Shown: piece by piece, positions 49,901-61,300 of the stretch
How positions within the stretch are numbered: the stretch's first letter is position 1
How the letters are laid out: every line of letters starts with the position of its first letter
DNA from: Leuctra nigra
Lineage: Eukaryota; Arthropoda; Insecta; Plecoptera; Leuctridae
NCBI GenBank assembly: GCA_934045905.1
Contig: OW203762.1
Span: forward strand, 50,865,411-50,929,410
Direction: 5' to 3'
DNA: 64,000 bases
Made by a program: the position numbers and the translations under genes
The notes under the pieces: generated by a model
Told to the model about the DNA's origin: nothing
Databases searched by the model: none
The model's input: the letters and a program-made list of their open reading frames with translations, nothing else

Positions 49901-52900
49901 ATTTCAATCAATTAAAACGATATTTGTATATGAGGATTACTTTCATTGAAATCCAGATGTTTCTGATTGATGAAATGTGCTAGAACAAAATCAACTGTCA
50001 AATTAATTGATAGAATTTTGATTATGCAGGGGGATAATCCCGGGACCTACGGAAGATTAATGGTATAATCTCACTCCGTGGATATATATTTCAAAAACTA
50101 TATTTTATCAAACATTTGACAATTTTAAACTGAAGGATTAATACAGCATTATGTCTAGAATGTCTCCATAGACCAACTTGAATAGAAATATCCTGATTAT
50201 ACATGACCTTAATCCCCAACAAGCAGACTAGAGACAGTCATTACACGGAGTCCTCTGTGCACTTTAACATTCAAATACAATTTCCATTCGAGTCCAAACG
50301 TATGAAATTGAATTCATTTGATAAAGTAACAACTAAACTGAACACCAAGTTCTCGTCGAATGTACTAATCAGATTTTCATAATTTTATATGACTTAATGC
50401 GATAATTGCATGTTAACTGAAAACATCGGGAATGCGAGGATTACGCCTACACAAACCGAGTCATACAAACTCGTTACTCGGCATCACTGCTTCCTCCTAA
50501 TTATTTGTTGGAAATGTCGTGGGCTCTTTATACAGACGGAATTATTATGGACGAGATGACGAAAATAAAATATTTTGGTCATAAACGAATGAAATGAAAA
50601 GCAAGTAAATTAATCTCTCTCACTGTTTAGTACTTCACATCAAATACATTTTATTACTCTGTTCAATTACTAATTAAGTGAATTATTGACAACTGTATTG
50701 TCTTGCAAAATACATATTTGAAATTACATAATTCCTACAACTAATTATAAATTTGTTTTAGATGGAAATTATGTGATCTCTGAACGTAAATGCTTAGAAG
50801 GCAGTGGTCGTGACGACCTGTTCCGATATGCGAAGTGGTGGTTTTGAAAAGGACCGAGAATCCCACGGACTGTAAATGTAGGTTTGTAAATCCGAACAAT
50901 AAGGACTATTTCTTCAGTGCTCTGATTAATCAGTTGCTACGTTTAACAGTCCCTAGTGGTCACTGAAGTAATGCCATTGGTTGTTTCCTGGCAATATAGA
51001 CCTAATCAATTGTTAAATGTATCAGATCATTGATAAACTATAGCCCTAAATGATATACAATTACGTTATTTCTCGATTATTTTGAAGATAAGACCCACCC
51101 AGCCAATGATATGTCTTTAGAATCAAGTTGTTTGACAGATATGAGCTTTTGGAAGGAACACAAAAACGCTGGCTGCAGGAAGCGTAATCGCTGAGTGATG
51201 ATTCATCATCACAGATCGACACTAGCTGTGTCAGTCAGGCAAATAAAACTCACCAATGCCAAACGCAATTTGCATAACTACATTTTCTATGTGTATCTGA
51301 ATAACAATGCATTCTAATCTAACTCGCTTCGAAAACGGATTTAGTATTGCAATTTACTTGATTTATATGCTGGAGACAATGTTTACAATTGCACTCGCTG
51401 CGGAAACTTACTTGTCCCCGGATGATACCAGCTGCATTCAAAATACATATTTTCCCGCTTCTCAAGTGTTTTTATTATAAACGTATTTTCTAGGTCAATT
51501 AGTTTTAATGAAGAAGTTTATTGAAATATCCTCGTGCACACAGACAGAGTTAATGCAACGCATACATAGAAATGTAATTAATTAATTATCTTCATATGAC
51601 ATCATATTTACCGTGAGGTTTAAATGCAGCATACTCACTCTTGCTGATGCAGGTATGTTGACAGCTTATGTTCGAAGCAGCTTCACATTCGTGTTAGTAA
51701 TATTTTCATCTACAGCCGGTTTCCTGTTGCCTTTAGAACATAATGTTTATAATAATGTCCATGATTACACTAACACAACAATTCGCTAATTGTTTTGCGC
51801 CGGGGAGCGTGTGGCGATTGTTTGATTATTATTCCACCACATTGTAGACTCACCAACATTACCTCTAGTATTGAGAAATATTATTCATTTACATAATTCC
51901 ATTCTACTCTCAGCCTAACATAAGCAAATCAGCATTGAATCTGTGAGCAGCATTTAATTCAGGCGTCAAATTAAAAAACATTGCATATCTAAATAATAAT
52001 TAGTTCATTGATACAAAATTGCTTGACATTATAGTTATTTATACCTATTACACACTCCGTTAAATTGAATTAAAATAGAAACATATTCAACATTTCACTA
52101 GGTACATAATTGTATTTCCTTCTAAATTAATATATCAAATGAACATATATATATGCATGTACACAGAAACAATTTACAATTTGCTAATTGCATGTGATAC
52201 TTTTTTTGTGCCAAGAAATTGCAGCTGCTATTACAATACTTGTACAAGCACAAAGTTTGATAGCTTTTTCAAGCGTTGTTGATTCAAAAATTATTTTGTT
52301 CATGTATGTTTTCATAGGCGATGTAATGAACATTTTCGGTACTACACGTGTTTGATTAGCTGCCTGTAATAATATAAAATGTGTTTAAATAAAACATGAT
52401 TAATAATTAACGTTGTGCGTGCGCAATTGTCAGCTTCATTTACTTGTAATTATTTGAATTTATTTACAATTCATCAGGCAGTCGTGTGCTTGGCTTGAGG
52501 CGCAAAAACATGAGCGGGTCCTGGGAAATGAGCCGCCGGAGGCACGAATGAGATTTGACAACATGGCAGGGTCGGAGTAAAGAGTCCACAACGATATGTT
52601 TCCTGATCATCTGGCTCGATGCTAATAGGTAATCCAGATCAATATTAGTGGGCGACTGATTGGTGGGTTTGAATAATTCCGCGTGACAGATCTTTCAGTT
52701 AGCTTCAAGTGCGTTTTACACACGTCAATGGGTGTGCCGAAATGCAATAAAATCACTCATTCTGTATATCGCAACAACAATGACGGAATCGGGGATATTG
52801 CACAAATCGAAGAATAGTGTTGATATTCAAATTGAATTAACATATATTTTATTACTATAACTGAGAAATAAATACATCTACAGCAGACACGATCTGGATT

Positions 52901-55101
52901 TAACAAAAAAAAATCGTCCCACATCTGCCACCATTTGTAAAAAAAAATGAAACTTCATTGGATAGCCAGTCATTTTAAACACTACAATTATACTTGAATA
53001 GTACCTGACACTTGAAGTAAGTGGTGCACATTTGCCCTAGATTACATGCAATGCAACTCTGCAAACAGATTGTTCATCGTCACGTTCATTTGAGTTTTTG
53101 CTCGGCGGTTTGTAATTATTCTGAGATAAAACATGTGGATGCAGATAATAATTTCTTATAAATCTGTGTACATGTGAGCGCTGTCGCTGATGGAAGTAGC
53201 TGCATGGCGAGACGCGGTCCTCTAGTAATTACGATCAATGCCTGAGTGCTCCATTAACCGAACGCTCGCGAATACTCACCAAACTTGACACAAATGATAA
53301 TTGGCTCGCGTCAGTTGCTCTAATATTAATTTTAGCGGCGCGGCACTCAATTTTGTGTCTTCAGAATGCCGTTCGAGATAAGATAGGAGCATTATTAATT
53401 CAGCCTAAATTCAAGTATCATCTACACTAGAACAATTAAGCCTATTAAGGATTGCAAATCAGTTCCTTTTGTCCCTTCTAAGAGCAAAACCGAGCAAAGT
53501 AAATTTAAACATTCACATTTTAAAACATTTTAAAGCTTTGATATTGTCATTTTAAGTCTTTTGCTTTTTCAACTAGACCCAAGTATATATGCATTCATGA
53601 TCAAAGAAATCCAAGTAAGTTTATTGCTTGACGTTTAATAAGGTATATCATATTTGTATAACGTCTGATAGTACCGGTAAAAAGCACAAACATTTTTTAT
53701 TATGTCTTAATGGTATATATTGGTCACAATAAGTTTCAACTTTTCGTACTTGCTGTTTCTATTTATTAAAATCTATCCTATATTAATAATACACATACAT
53801 TTCGAGAGTAAATGAATAGATATTGTTTTAAGTAGTAAAATAATAAAATAAAATACAATAGGTTTTATCGATTTCTTTCGTCAAAATATAACAAAAGGTA
53901 TTGTTAACAACTTTACAACCTTTATATTCATTGTGTATATAAAATAGTGAAATAATTTCGCAAAATCATAAACGTGGTGGTGATGAACTGAAATGGAAGT
54001 AACTCTATTCTCGAAGCTGTCCCGCAGCAAGAAACTTGAAGTATATTCATCCGAGTATAAGCCTCTCTCCTCGCCGTGTACGCCGGCACGGATTAGTCCA
54101 GTTTCACACATCCCCTTCTCAACTTCATGTAGAATATAATGCCGAGATTCTACAGCTCGGCGTTCGCGACTGACAAGATAATAAACGACAGAAATATTGC
54201 GGCTCAAATGTTTTCCTCAGAAAATATAATATAACATTTGAGTTGGAGCAGACGCCGCTCGGCGAATCCTAATGCCGAGTTCACTGGCGAGACGTGAGGC
54301 GCTTCGAGTCACGTGGCGGCGTCGCACCTACAGCGCCGCGGCGCCCCGCAAATAGCAATTCAGTTTATTGATCCTTACACAATGCATTAAAAGAGAATTT
54401 GAAACCAATTTATCATCAGACAAGAATGATGTATGCAGTAAGCATAAAAGTATATGGCTAAGGTTTTCTATAAATATCTGATATCGGGAAGGTGCGTGGC
54501 TTCTGGGGAGGCGGCATTAAAGGGAAATTGATATCTGATGGTGGAACCGTTGCGATATTTCGTGGTAAAAAAGTTATGAAATATTGCTAAATTAGTCTCA
54601 GTCAAAGTTTTTCAAAGCTTTGTTCAAATGAAGCGATCAGTTAGTGTCTGAACTAGCGGTGAAATTGCAAGAAGAAAACACACAAGACGTACGTTATTGA
54701 AAAACTGACCTTTGTTGCTTTCTTTTGTACCATTATAATATTTTTGTTGTTATAAGAAATATGCTCCCGCTCTGTTGGTGAAGAAACGACGATTTTTCTC
54801 TTCCGTCCATCCGTCAATCTGTCAATTATAATCCAGTCAAGTTGCAATTAAGTTCAGCTTTAGTGATAAGTCTACTTGATATATGAAATTCGCTTTAATG
54901 AATATGACTGAGTGGCGGCCAATAAATTACTTTTACCTGTGAGTTTAATTAGTAATAAAGCGAACGAGCAAGGAATGTCGTGAATATCAATAAGACATGT
55001 TTAATTAACTTCATAAGAAAGCGTATAATAATGTACATTTTGTCAACTCGGCTCTGTTCCGCCAACTCGGCTCAATTTCTGTTCCTAATGATCGTTAAGA
55101 T

Positions 55102-55115
55102 GTTACCATGGCAAC
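55102..55115. promoter_or_regulatory. RFX X-box-like palindrome GTTACCATGGCAAC
   Basis: Fits the X-box consensus GTNRCC-N(0-3)-RGYAAC with a 2-nt spacer. An ATG in good context lies inside it and opens 102 codons, but the peptide has no recognisable features, so I read this as a regulatory motif at most. Confidence 0.3.
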
Positions 55116-57161
55116 CTGTCGGGGACTTTCTTTGCCGTTGTCATACAAAGAGTTAGTCGCATTCATTAGCCTAGGCATATGCCCAGACTCTGAGAAGAAT
55201 GAAAAGAATACAATTTGTTTGCAGTTCTGTAATTTTACGTCTTCTTCTTATTGTCCTAATTGCATTGAGAACGTTTTTATCAAGTTGCATTTTGCCCGAG
55301 GCTTCGCACAAGTTGAGGCAAGTCTCGCCTGGAAAGTTTGGAAAGCAATTACGCCCACAAGGGATTCCACTTTAGAGAATAATACTACGACTGCGTATAT
55401 TAGTTCAATTCAATAATTATTCTAATGATAATGAAGAGGTAGGATTCCAAAGCGATAAAATAACAGTTCAATGAAATTACCTCGCTGAAAGCAGACGTAC
55501 TTTTCGTTCTTGATTCTTGAAAAAACATAAGAATCGCAATTTGAACAAGAAGTCAGGTGTCTGCACAAGTCATTAAGCAAATCGAATCATTAAAACTTTA
55601 TATATTTAAACGTAGTTAAGGTACTTTCTGTTTTATTTGGGTGTTATTTGACAGAACTGGTATAATGTTCACTGAGACCGAACGACGTCGCCAATAAAAT
55701 CAATCCGCTATTGAATACAGAACACGTAAAGGACGTAAAATGATACACAGCTTATTCAATGCTTTGCTCGTGTATTAAGTCCCTTGGTTTTTGAATTCGC
55801 TTGAAACAGCAATTCACTTAGGTGTTTGCTCAGATATCTGATTTCTGGAGTCATCCAATGAATGGCCGTATCTCACGGTGAAGGGTTGTAACTTGTAATA
55901 GTTATAATTGGTTTACAAGACATTGAGGTGTTGCGACGTGGAGTTTGCGACGTCGCGTTTATCAGATTTATCCTCTCGGCTTAGCAAGACGCCCCGCGCC
56001 GCGACGCCTGTGTGTTCGTTATTATGACGCCGACTAAGCCAGGCGCTGATCCAGGGTTGGGTTCAGAATCAATGAGAAGTGCCAGGAAAGGGGGTGGAGG
56101 AACGTGGGTGGTAAGAGGGGACCAAGACCTTTTGGCCACACTACCGGGTCGATGAGGGGGGAAGCGACAATACTTCTCTATTATACAAAGATATTTCCAT
56201 AGTCGCTTAAACGTAATTGAGTTCGAGATGATAGGAAAAAATATAAAAAGTTCTGTTAAAATCAATATGAACTGAAAGGAAATGGGCTGCCGTAAGATAA
56301 GTCTCGTTATTAATGTGGAATCACGTAGCCATTACAATCCGGTCGGATTTTGTTTGAGCGTGTAGCGGGTGGCCTGCTTCTAGGAGCATCTGATGAATAC
56401 TGAACAGAGAGCACCCGATGACACGTCAAGTTTGTCCCACACTATTGAGTCTGCTGAAACCAGCGTTCTGCTTCCAAATCCATTAGAAGGGAGATCAAGA
56501 AACGTTTTGATTCCAGATGAAAAACGTCTGACATGTGTTAGTTGATCATTCGCGGTTTCCATTTCTCGTCAGTCGAAGTTTCTAATTGAAACCTGATTAC
56601 GATTGCAGAATGAAAGGTGAAGTGAAATCGCGTAAGAAAAAGGTGAAAGCGTCTATATATATACGTGCACCCTCGTACCATGGTGATTGCTATGTAAGGA
56701 ATTCTCCGAGTCGATGCCATTAACATTGTTTGCTAGTGATGCCGGGGAACAGGCGACCGAAGCTTTCAATAGCTTCCTCTTACTTCCTAACGGGGAAACT
56801 TCGGATTGCGGCTACCAGCTAATTTGTTTTTCTTGCTCTTTGAAAAGTAATGCTGTAATTAAAGAACTTGCTGTTCGGGAGTTGACTCGAAGTAAATAAG
56901 AGGGCGGAATGTCAAGTAAACATCAAGGAGAGAAATAATAATCGTGCCTGTTATTCTATTAAGAAAACTTTATTTAGTAAATTTTAGCTTCACGACACAT
57001 ATATTATTCATATTCGGATTGTATTATATACATATATATTTATTTGCCTTTCTATCCACCTATACAGAAGATACACACTTGGAAAATAAATTGGGCAAAA
57101 ACAATTTTTCGGATTAATACCTATGAATCAGGTATGGTCGTGGAATATTATTTCTAAGGCC

Positions 57162-57990
57162 TACTTTTCAATATAGTCCTGTAATGTTCAGTATACTTTT
57201 CAATATAGTCCTGTAATGTTCAGTATACTTTTCAATATAGTCCTGTAATGTTCAGTATACTTTTCAATATAGTCCTGTAATGTTCAGTATACTTTTCAAT
57301 ATAGTCCTGTAATGTTCAGTATACTTTTCAATATAGTCCTGTAATGTTCAGTATACTTTTCAATATAGTCCTGTAATGTTCAGTATACTTTTCAATATAG
57401 TCCTGTAATGTTCAGTATACTTTTCAATATAGTCCTGTAATGTTCAGTATACTTTTCAATATAGTCCTGTAATGTTCAGTATACTTTTCAATATAGTCCT
57501 GTAATGATCAGTATACTTTTCAATATAGTCCTGTAATGATCAGTATACTTTTCAATATAGTCCTGTAATGTTCAGTATACTTTTCAATATAGTCCTGTAA
57601 TGTTCAGTATACTTTTCAATATAGTCCTGTAATGTTCAGTATACTTTTCAATATAGTCCTGTAATGTTCAGTATACTTTTCAATATAGTCCTGTAATGTT
57701 CAGTATACTTTTCAATATAGTCCTGTAATGTTCAGTATACTTTTCAATATAGTCCTGTAATGTTCAGTATACTTTTCAATATAGTCCTGTAATGTTCAGT
57801 ATACTTTTCAATATAGTCCTGTAATGTTCAGTATACTTTTCAATATAGTCCTGTAATGTTCAGTATACTTTTCAATATAGTCCTGTAATGTTCAGTATAC
57901 TTTTCAATATAGTCCTGTAATGTTCAGTATACTTTTCAATATAGTCCTGTAATGTTCAGTATACTTTTCAATATAGTCCTGTAATGTTCA
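57162..57990. repeat. 32-bp minisatellite, about 26 copies
   Basis: The unit contains tacttttcaatatagtcctg followed by taatgttcag, with a period of 32 bp checked on successive copies. Copies are identical except two adjacent ones near 57.50-57.54 kb that read gtaatgatcag instead of gtaatgttcag. Right after the last unit comes attacaggac, the reverse complement of the unit's gtcctgtaat. The array begins about 235 bp downstream of the P450 stop codon. Confidence 0.97.
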
Positions 57991-58071
57991 GGGCTTGAAA
58001 ATTACAGGACTTGACCTACCTGTTGAAACGATGATCTGAAAATAATTTTCCACGTTACCCCCAAAAAAATC

Positions 58072-58077
58072 TTTATT
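58072..58077 (-). terminator. Poly(A) signal AATAAA for the P450 gene
   Basis: AATAAA on the - strand about 150 nt after the P450 stop codon, the first such hexamer downstream. It implies a short 3' UTR ending near 58.05 kb, just before the 32-bp minisatellite (57990 downward). The site is inferred from position and motif only. Confidence 0.5.
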
Positions 58078-58225
58078 TCTGATAATACGATTAGGTACAT
58101 CATTTCTCAGTTTTAATGCATCATAAGATTTGTATTGTTTACGATGTATTGTAAATATGTATACTTTTTAAATTTTTAATGTTTTAAAACATACTTTGGT
58201 AACACAATAAGATAACTATTTTGTA

Positions 58226-58342
58226 TTAATTTTGAATCCTGTCAATCATTTTGAATTTAAGAGGTGAATTCGTCATATTTAGTAACTTGCTTGAGGTCTT
58301 CATTGGAGGATGGTTCCACTCCAGCGTGAAGTTCCGCATTAT
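58226..58342 (-). CDS. P450 last exon (C-terminus and stop)
   Basis: 117-nt terminal exon: 38 codons and a stop. The acceptor is ...tatcatcttgcag and the phase is 0. It encodes IMRNFTLEWNHPPMK and LLNMTNSPLKFKMID, ending in RIQN. The R-N-F-x-x-E-W and S-P-L-K-F-K pattern is the usual C-terminal beta-sheet of CYP12-like mitochondrial P450s, and the length after the heme loop is normal, so this end of the gene looks intact. The intron before it is 342 nt. Confidence 0.92.
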   Translation of the reverse strand: MMRNFTLEWNHPPMKTSSKLLNMTNSPLKFKMIDRIQN

Positions 58343-61300
58343 CTGCAAGATGATAAAAACATTGCGAGTACCCAGATGATTTACAATATCTGGAGAGTAA
58401 ATATTAGACCTGGGAATAAGACTTGAAGATCGTGAAGCTGAAGTTGTAATTATTAGTAGGTCGTAGGTGTTCACAGACTTAATCGGTCCAACAACTTGTG
58501 GGTTCTTAAGAGATTGCCGAAACGATCCCAAAGTCTATATGAAAAGCGTGGCACAGTTTCAGGCTAATGAAGAAGTCTCCAAGATACTTGGGCACTTCCC
58601 CAACACATCAGGCGAGGCAACGCACTCTCACGGGGGGTTTAAATACCTTGTTAACAGACAAAGTTACTTCTCCGAATGTGTTACCTTGGTGACGAGGACC
58701 TCGATCTCCAGCTCTGCGAAGCGCTTTCCCAGGCAGCTGCGAGGGCCGAAGCCGAAGGGCATGAACACGAAGGAGTGTGGCTTCTTGGTGGCTGTGACGT
58801 CACCGCCCTTGAGCCAGCGCTCGGGCAGGAACTTCTCCGGCTCGGGGAAGTGCGCGGACATGTTGCTCATGGTCATGTGTCCCAGCACGATGTCCGTCTG
58901 TAGGCAGACACGGATTAGCCATCTGCCGGGAGGAATATCATACTCATGTCTCTGCGGACATGGTCATGTGTCCGAGCACGATGTCCGTCTGTAGGCAGAT
59001 ACGGATTAGCCATCTGCCGCGCGGAATATCATACTCATGTCTCTGCGGACATGGTCATGTGTCCGAGCACGATGTCCGTCTGTAGGCAGACACGGATTAG
59101 CCATCTGCCACGCGGAATATCATACTCATGTCTCTGAACTTCTTACATGAACCACCGACTCTGACAGCTCAGACGTCACCACAATCCAGACTACTAGGGC
59201 CAAGCGGGTATCAAGACAGTTAACTCCAACCACGAGCAGTCAGATTAACCAAACATCTTAAAAGCGAAAAAGGGTTGTTTTGGCTGTCCTTTTGGCTGCT
59301 GTAATATCCGATAAATACGAGCCAAAACATCTCCGTTTCTCTTGTAGCTGTTTCGACTCATCTGTTGATGTTAATTTGAATGCTGGTTTAGATTCTATTT
59401 CAATTTTTCTGATCGGACATCGGCCAATCACATGACTTGTTTTTCTATAACTTTCCGAACACTTGTCGTTGTTCAAACACTTGCATTACTCCACATACTC
59501 AACCTCCTGAGAGAATTGAATCAAATGAAAATCCCTCTTATTGTGAAACATCCTGTCCAATAATGTAATTCACTAACACATCACATCGTACATTTTCCAC
59601 CAGGTTGAATACTGTTTCCTACATTGCGCATTTCACTTCAGCGGTTTCTAACTTTGTGACATAATACATTTTGACACCCGTATAATCCGAACTTGGAAGC
59701 AGTTTTCATGAGAGGGTAGGCAATATGATCAAGTCTAATTAGAGATCAAACTTAATTGAACCAGATTTTCACTGTGTTAAGTCCTGATTAATTAACCGTG
59801 TGAGTAAATCTTCTGACATTGAAATTACTCGCCTACTCAAAATTAATCATTTTTCCAACTCAGGATTTGATTTTCTTTTATTAATCTTAAACGAACACAA
59901 TTAAGGCCAATACATATCACGTGACTTTATTTCTCTACATCCGATCAAAAGAAATAGTTACCTATGAGTACATACCTTACATCGTTCATGTTGAGTAATC
60001 CAAGGTGATTTATGAAGGAAATTCACTGCATACTGGAGCTTATCAATATTTGCAGTCAATATTATTTAATTTTGCAGTGGTTTTATAATAAAAACAACAC
60101 AAATATCGTGTATACGTACGCGTGTGAAGACTGTCAAAACCAAGTGCTGTTCGTTTAAACATTACATTCATAATAGTGGATATAATTAATATCTCAACAT
60201 TTCGTTGGAAAGATGAAGAAAGAGCGCATGTTTTGTTGGCAAAATTGTGTCAGGTTTGTGATGCATATGTGCCCTTTTATTAGATTAAAGTTTGCTGTTC
60301 TTGGCAACTCATAGGATTTCCTTAAACTTCAGGTCTTGATTTGAGAATATTTAGGTGCAAGGAAGTAAAATCATCTAATAAGTTATTTTCGCAGTTCTTT
60401 TCTGCGTAGATTTGTTCCAACAGATGTGTCCTAACTTATCTGATGAGTGAGAAGTATTTGCTAAACTGAACCCTTCCAAATGAAAATGTGTAGCTTTTTG
60501 GTTGAAAAGTCACGTGATATGCAGCCACCTTAAGGGTGCTTCAACATCTAAGATATGATCTACATTTAAGTTTATCTTTTTTGATTATAAATGTGTTCGC
60601 AGCCATATTAAAAACAGTCGGAAAGTATATCAATGGCAATCTACTTTTTTGTCTTACCGTTCAACCAGTAGATCTGAAATTTTGCACACACACTAAAGGC
60701 CGATGCACAATTGACGCAGACGGACGACGCGGACGGACGACTGAGACGGATACGATGGTTATGACGTCTGCGTCGTCCGTCCGCGTCCGAATTGTGAACA
60801 ACACAGTGAATTTGTAATAACTTTAAATTCGTATCCGTCTCCGTCGTCCGACAGCGTCGTCCGACAGCGTCAATTGTGCATCGGCCTTAACAAATTATGG
60901 GCGGTCACATATATATTTTTGGACGAGATCCTGCGACTGGTTGAAAATTAAAAATGGAACCGTTTGGCCGATCAAATTTTGTACTGGCTTTGGGAACATA
61001 GATTTTGACAAATCAATAAATATAAAAATCAATCACTTGATTTTGTTTTTATTCTTGAGAATATCAGAAATTATTTGGGAGGGTTTGAATTCCGTGTACA
61101 CAACCAGTTCGGTTTTTCAGATATTATATTCGAGTTGTAAAACAAAATAAATATCTAAAAATCCAAATTGCAAGTAAGTTTTAATAAACTCGAGAATCAG
61201 CGAGATAATTCTGAATGTGTCCAGTAATGTTATCACAACCTGCACACGTTCCATTATCAAAACCGATCTAGATATCTGTCGAGCAGTATTGATCTGCCAG

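Larger units (their letters stand above)
44437..57161. other. No gene seen; very AT-rich in 50-54 kb
   Basis: Long stretch without supported exons. A 144-codon open frame on - (46226-46660) lacks recognisable motifs. 50-54 kb is dense in TAAT/ATTA motifs and TA-rich simple sequence. CpG-rich islets at 46.68-46.98, 54.24-54.35 and 55.93-56.01 kb. Confidence 0.45.

Noticed and set aside
51640..51662. 23-nt microexon between tgcag and gtatg
   Set aside because: Too short to support without transcript data.
58467..58994. 175-codon open frame on + across the P450 heme-loop exon
   Set aside because: It is the antisense shadow of the P450 exon and the 91-bp repeat, with no family features.
59176..59261. 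Stretch just upstream of the 91-bp array with ELSESVV before a GTAAGA
   Set aside because: The frame does not connect to HEYDIPRG and only 13 nt would remain as an intron.
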